A DNA stretch of 7,670 nt, taken from Pseudomonadota bacterium. Its GTDB lineage: Bacteria; Pseudomonadota; Gammaproteobacteria; JAKAQQ01. This document shows positions 5,509-7,670 of this stretch, one piece after another. The stretch's first letter is position 1; the number at the start of each line of letters is the position of its first letter. The notes below the pieces were generated by a model that had not been told where the DNA came from, searched no databases, and saw only the letters and a program-made list of their open reading frames with translations. The translations under genes and the position numbers were made by a program. The stretch covers positions 1 to 7,670 of the forward strand of contig JAKARN010000065.1 of NCBI GenBank assembly GCA_021828425.1, in the 5' to 3' direction.

Positions 5509-7670
5509 ATGCTGCATGTCGGTAACGATAAAAGCCAAAATCCATTGGGGAAAAGAACGGGCAACGGGAGGAAGACACGGGAGTGGACAGTGGGCCTCAT
5601 CGTCCTTGCGGGCCTCGTCTCTGTTCCGGTCTCCCACGCCAAGACTCCACCGGCCGGAACCGTGGTCCAGGCCGGCTCGGTCCGGAAAAACTCGCGGCGG
5701 CTTGCGCTCGAAGCCGCATCGAAACGGGCCCAGCTCCGGATTCCGGTTGCCCAAAAGGTGCTCGGTCGCCAGGAGATCCGGGCTGCGGGACCGGCCGCTG
5801 GTGCCGCCCAGGCCTTGGCCATCGCTCCCGGGGTGGCCGTGAGCAGCTACGGTAACGGCGGTCCCACCAAGTTTTCCTTCAGCATCAACGGGATCAAGCA
5901 GGGCTGGGGAGGGCCTTCGGGGGGCACCATCGACGATGGGTCGCTCGCCGTCAATTTCGACGGCATTCCCATGAACAATGTCGCTTCCGGACTCTGGCAG
6001 TCACCGGAGGTCAACCAGCTTGAGATGATCCAGAACATTGCCGTGACCTACGGACCCGGCGAGCCGGCCGACCGCTGGTACGACAACATCGGCGGAGCCA
6101 TTGATTTTGTGCCCGTCCAGCCTGGTCCGAACGCGGGGTTCAAGGTGAGCCTTTTGGCCGGCTCGGATGCCACCCGGGGGTTTTACATCCAGGGACAAAG
6201 CGGCCGGATCGACGGCTGGGAGACGGTCCTGGCCGGCGGCGTGGGCCATCAGGACAGCTTCCGCTCGACCCCCGACGGGTTCTCCAGCCCGGGGCATGAC
6301 TATGCCTGGTTCTTCAAGACGCGGCACCGCTTTGCCACGGGCAGTGTGAGTTTCGGTGCCTATACCGCCTATGGCCAGGCGTTCCGGCCCAATGTGGTGC
6401 CGGTCCAGCCGATCGCGGGCGTCACCGTTAACGGGCTCACCGCTGCGGGCGCGCCCATCCCCGGACCGCTCTACAGCCAGGCGACCACGGGTTTTTACGG
6501 CGCCTTGCCCTATTCGGTCTGGAACAAGAATGACGCCAATCGGACCTACCTCTTTTACATCCGCAGCAACCTGGCGTTGTCCTCGGATCTCGGCTTCCAT
6601 ACCGAGCTTTGGTACCGCTATGGTTCCCGTTTCCATTTTCACGATTACAACTTCCAGCAGGACCAGCCCAACCGCTACGAGTACAACAACCCGCATGGCT
6701 ATGCCTACGGGGATCGGGCCTATTTCAGCCTGTTGCTCCCGGCCAATGACATCAAGTTCGGGGCCTTCTGGATCACGAGCAAGTACAACTCCAAGAATGC
6801 CTTCTACAATCCGCTGTTCGGCGGCAGCAACGTGGCGCCGAATGGTTCCTACCGGAGCGATATCTGGCAGCAGAATGTGGTGGCCCTCTTCGCCCAGGAC
6901 GAGATCCATCTGCCCGACCGGTTCACCCTGACCCCGGGCCTGCGCTTCGTGCATTATGGAACCGACTACTACGTGTACGGATCCGCGGATTTCCCGAATG
7001 CCACGGGACACGACCAGGCGGCGCTGCCCAGCTCGTCAACCAGCCTCACGGGACTCGAGCCGTCTCTCTTTGCCAACTGGCGTTTTCTCCCCGGCTGGTC
7101 GGTTTACGCCAACTACAGCACGTCCTATCGTCAGCCGCAATCGGGCGGTGGGGGCGGACCCTACCAGCAGATCCTGGCCTCTTCCCTCCAGCTCGAGGAA
7201 GGTGTCGAGAAGCAGGTGGGTGTCAAGTATCGTTCGACGGGCGGACCCCTGGGCGCGTTCTTTGCCGGCCTCAACTATTACTACCTGACCTACAGCAACC
7301 AGATCATCTCGATCTCGAGCGCGAATGGCCAGTATCTGGTCTCCGCCTTCGGGAGTTCCCACTACGACGGGGTCAACCTGTTCGTGGACGACGATCCCAT
7401 TCCGGATGTCCACTTGTTTGCCAACCTGTCGTTCGAGCACGCGGTTTTCAATAACTACACGGTGGGCGGCGTCAACTATAGTGGCCTGCCCGTCTCGAAC
7501 ACGCCCAACCGGACCTTCAACCTGGGTGGCAGCTGGCATGTGGATGTGAATTCCTGGCTGACTCTCACCCCCCGGCTCTGGGTGACCGAGAACGGGGCCG
7601 AGTACCTGTTCAGCAACCTCAAGGGGGCTCCCACCCGCTCGACCCAGCCGGCCTACACCATCTGGAACGC
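5509..7670 (+). CDS. TonB-dependent outer-membrane receptor (3' end outside window)
   Basis: These receptors are 22-stranded barrels with an N-terminal plug that import scarce nutrients using TonB. At least 720 residues are encoded with no stop before the window end. The ATG at 5509 follows an in-frame TAA (5482) and has GGGG (5495-5498) 10 bp upstream. A long basic lead and the hydrophobic VGLIVLAGLVSVPVSHA (28-44) form a signal peptide, probably cut after Ala44. GTVVQA (50-55) may be the TonB box. The plug (about 78-203) shows IPVAQKVL, APGVAVSS, NFDGIPMNN (149-157), YGPG (181-184) and IGGAIDFVP (194-202). The rest has alternating aromatic strands of a barrel. Residues 368-406 are unusually rich in Tyr, His, Phe and Asn, perhaps a substrate-contacting loop. 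There is no carboxypeptidase-like or FecA-type signalling domain. It follows tonB in a probable Pho-controlled operon, but the substrate cannot be assigned. Confidence 0.92.
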   Translation, partial: MLHVGNDKSQNPLGKRTGNGRKTREWTVGLIVLAGLVSVPVSHAKTPPAGTVVQAGSVRKNSRRLALEAASKRAQLRIPVAQKVLGRQEIRAAGPAAGAAQALAIAPGVAVSSYGNGGPTKFSFSINGIKQGWGGPSGGTIDDGSLAVNFDGIPMNNVASGLWQSPEVNQLEMIQNIAVTYGPGEPADRWYDNIGGAIDFVPVQPGPNAGFKVSLLAGSDATRGFYIQGQSGRIDGWETVLAGGVGHQDSFRSTPDGFSSPGHDYAWFFKTRHRFATGSVSFGAYTAYGQAFRPNVVPVQPIAGVTVNGLTAAGAPIPGPLYSQATTGFYGALPYSVWNKNDANRTYLFYIRSNLALSSDLGFHTELWYRYGSRFHFHDYNFQQDQPNRYEYNNPHGYAYGDRAYFSLLLPANDIKFGAFWITSKYNSKNAFYNPLFGGSNVAPNGSYRSDIWQQNVVALFAQDEIHLPDRFTLTPGLRFVHYGTDYYVYGSADFPNATGHDQAALPSSSTSLTGLEPSLFANWRFLPGWSVYANYSTSYRQPQSGGGGGPYQQILASSLQLEEGVEKQVGVKYRSTGGPLGAFFAGLNYYYLTYSNQIISISSANGQYLVSAFGSSHYDGVNLFVDDDPIPDVHLFANLSFEHAVFNNYTVGGVNYSGLPVSNTPNRTFNLGGSWHVDVNSWLTLTPRLWVTENGAEYLFSNLKGAPTRSTQPAYTIWN

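Noticed and set aside
6001..7011. Long reverse-strand open frame (336 codons)
   Set aside because: It is antisense to the receptor gene, whose protein shows clear plug and barrel features. The reverse product is low-complexity and Val/Gly/Arg-rich with no recognisable motif, as expected from GC-rich codon bias.
1..7670. CRISPR arrays, tRNA or rRNA genes, insertion sequences
   Set aside because: No regularly spaced long repeats, no transposase-like protein or terminal repeats, and no cloverleaf or rRNA-like sequence were seen.

Overview
The window is GC-rich, gene-dense proteobacterial DNA with very tight gene packing. The order thiS-thiG-trmB, a UmuDC-type polymerase operon and a TonB/outer-membrane receptor pair point to a gammaproteobacterium or a close relative such as Acidithiobacillia. 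The exact lineage cannot be settled from the sequence alone. The first nine bases match the 3' end of the Illumina adapter, which suggests the window starts at the edge of an assembled contig.

Left part (1-1847, + strand): thiS and thiG, the sulfur carrier and the thiazole synthase of thiamine synthesis, sit 4 bp apart. They are followed by trmB (tRNA m7G46 methyltransferase), whose 5' end overlaps the end of thiG. All three look intact.

Middle part (1827-3754, - strand): a umuDC operon transcribed leftwards from a near-consensus sigma70-type promoter (TTGACT-16 bp-TATATT). An imperfect palindrome covers the -10 box and probable transcription start. The UmuD homologue has a basic N-terminal extension and an Ala-Gly cleavage site, so it resembles a self-cleaving regulator of the Acinetobacter UmuDAb kind as much as a plain polymerase subunit. 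umuC overlaps umuD by 20 bp and, at its 3' end, overlaps convergent trmB by 21 bp.

Right part (3839-7670, + strand): the most interesting section. Six 7-bp elements at exact 11-bp spacing, matching the Pho-box layout (CTGTCAT plus 4 bp), end 10 bp before a -10-like hexamer. They drive a probable operon of (i) a PhoB-like winged-helix protein whose N-terminal receiver is short and lacks a phosphoacceptor, (ii) a TonB-family energy transducer, and, after a strong stem-loop, (iii) a TonB-dependent outer-membrane receptor cut by the window end. I infer a self-contained outer-membrane uptake module, perhaps for a phosphorus-containing substrate, controlled by PhoB and/or its own degenerate PhoB-like regulator. 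The substrate cannot be read from the sequence.
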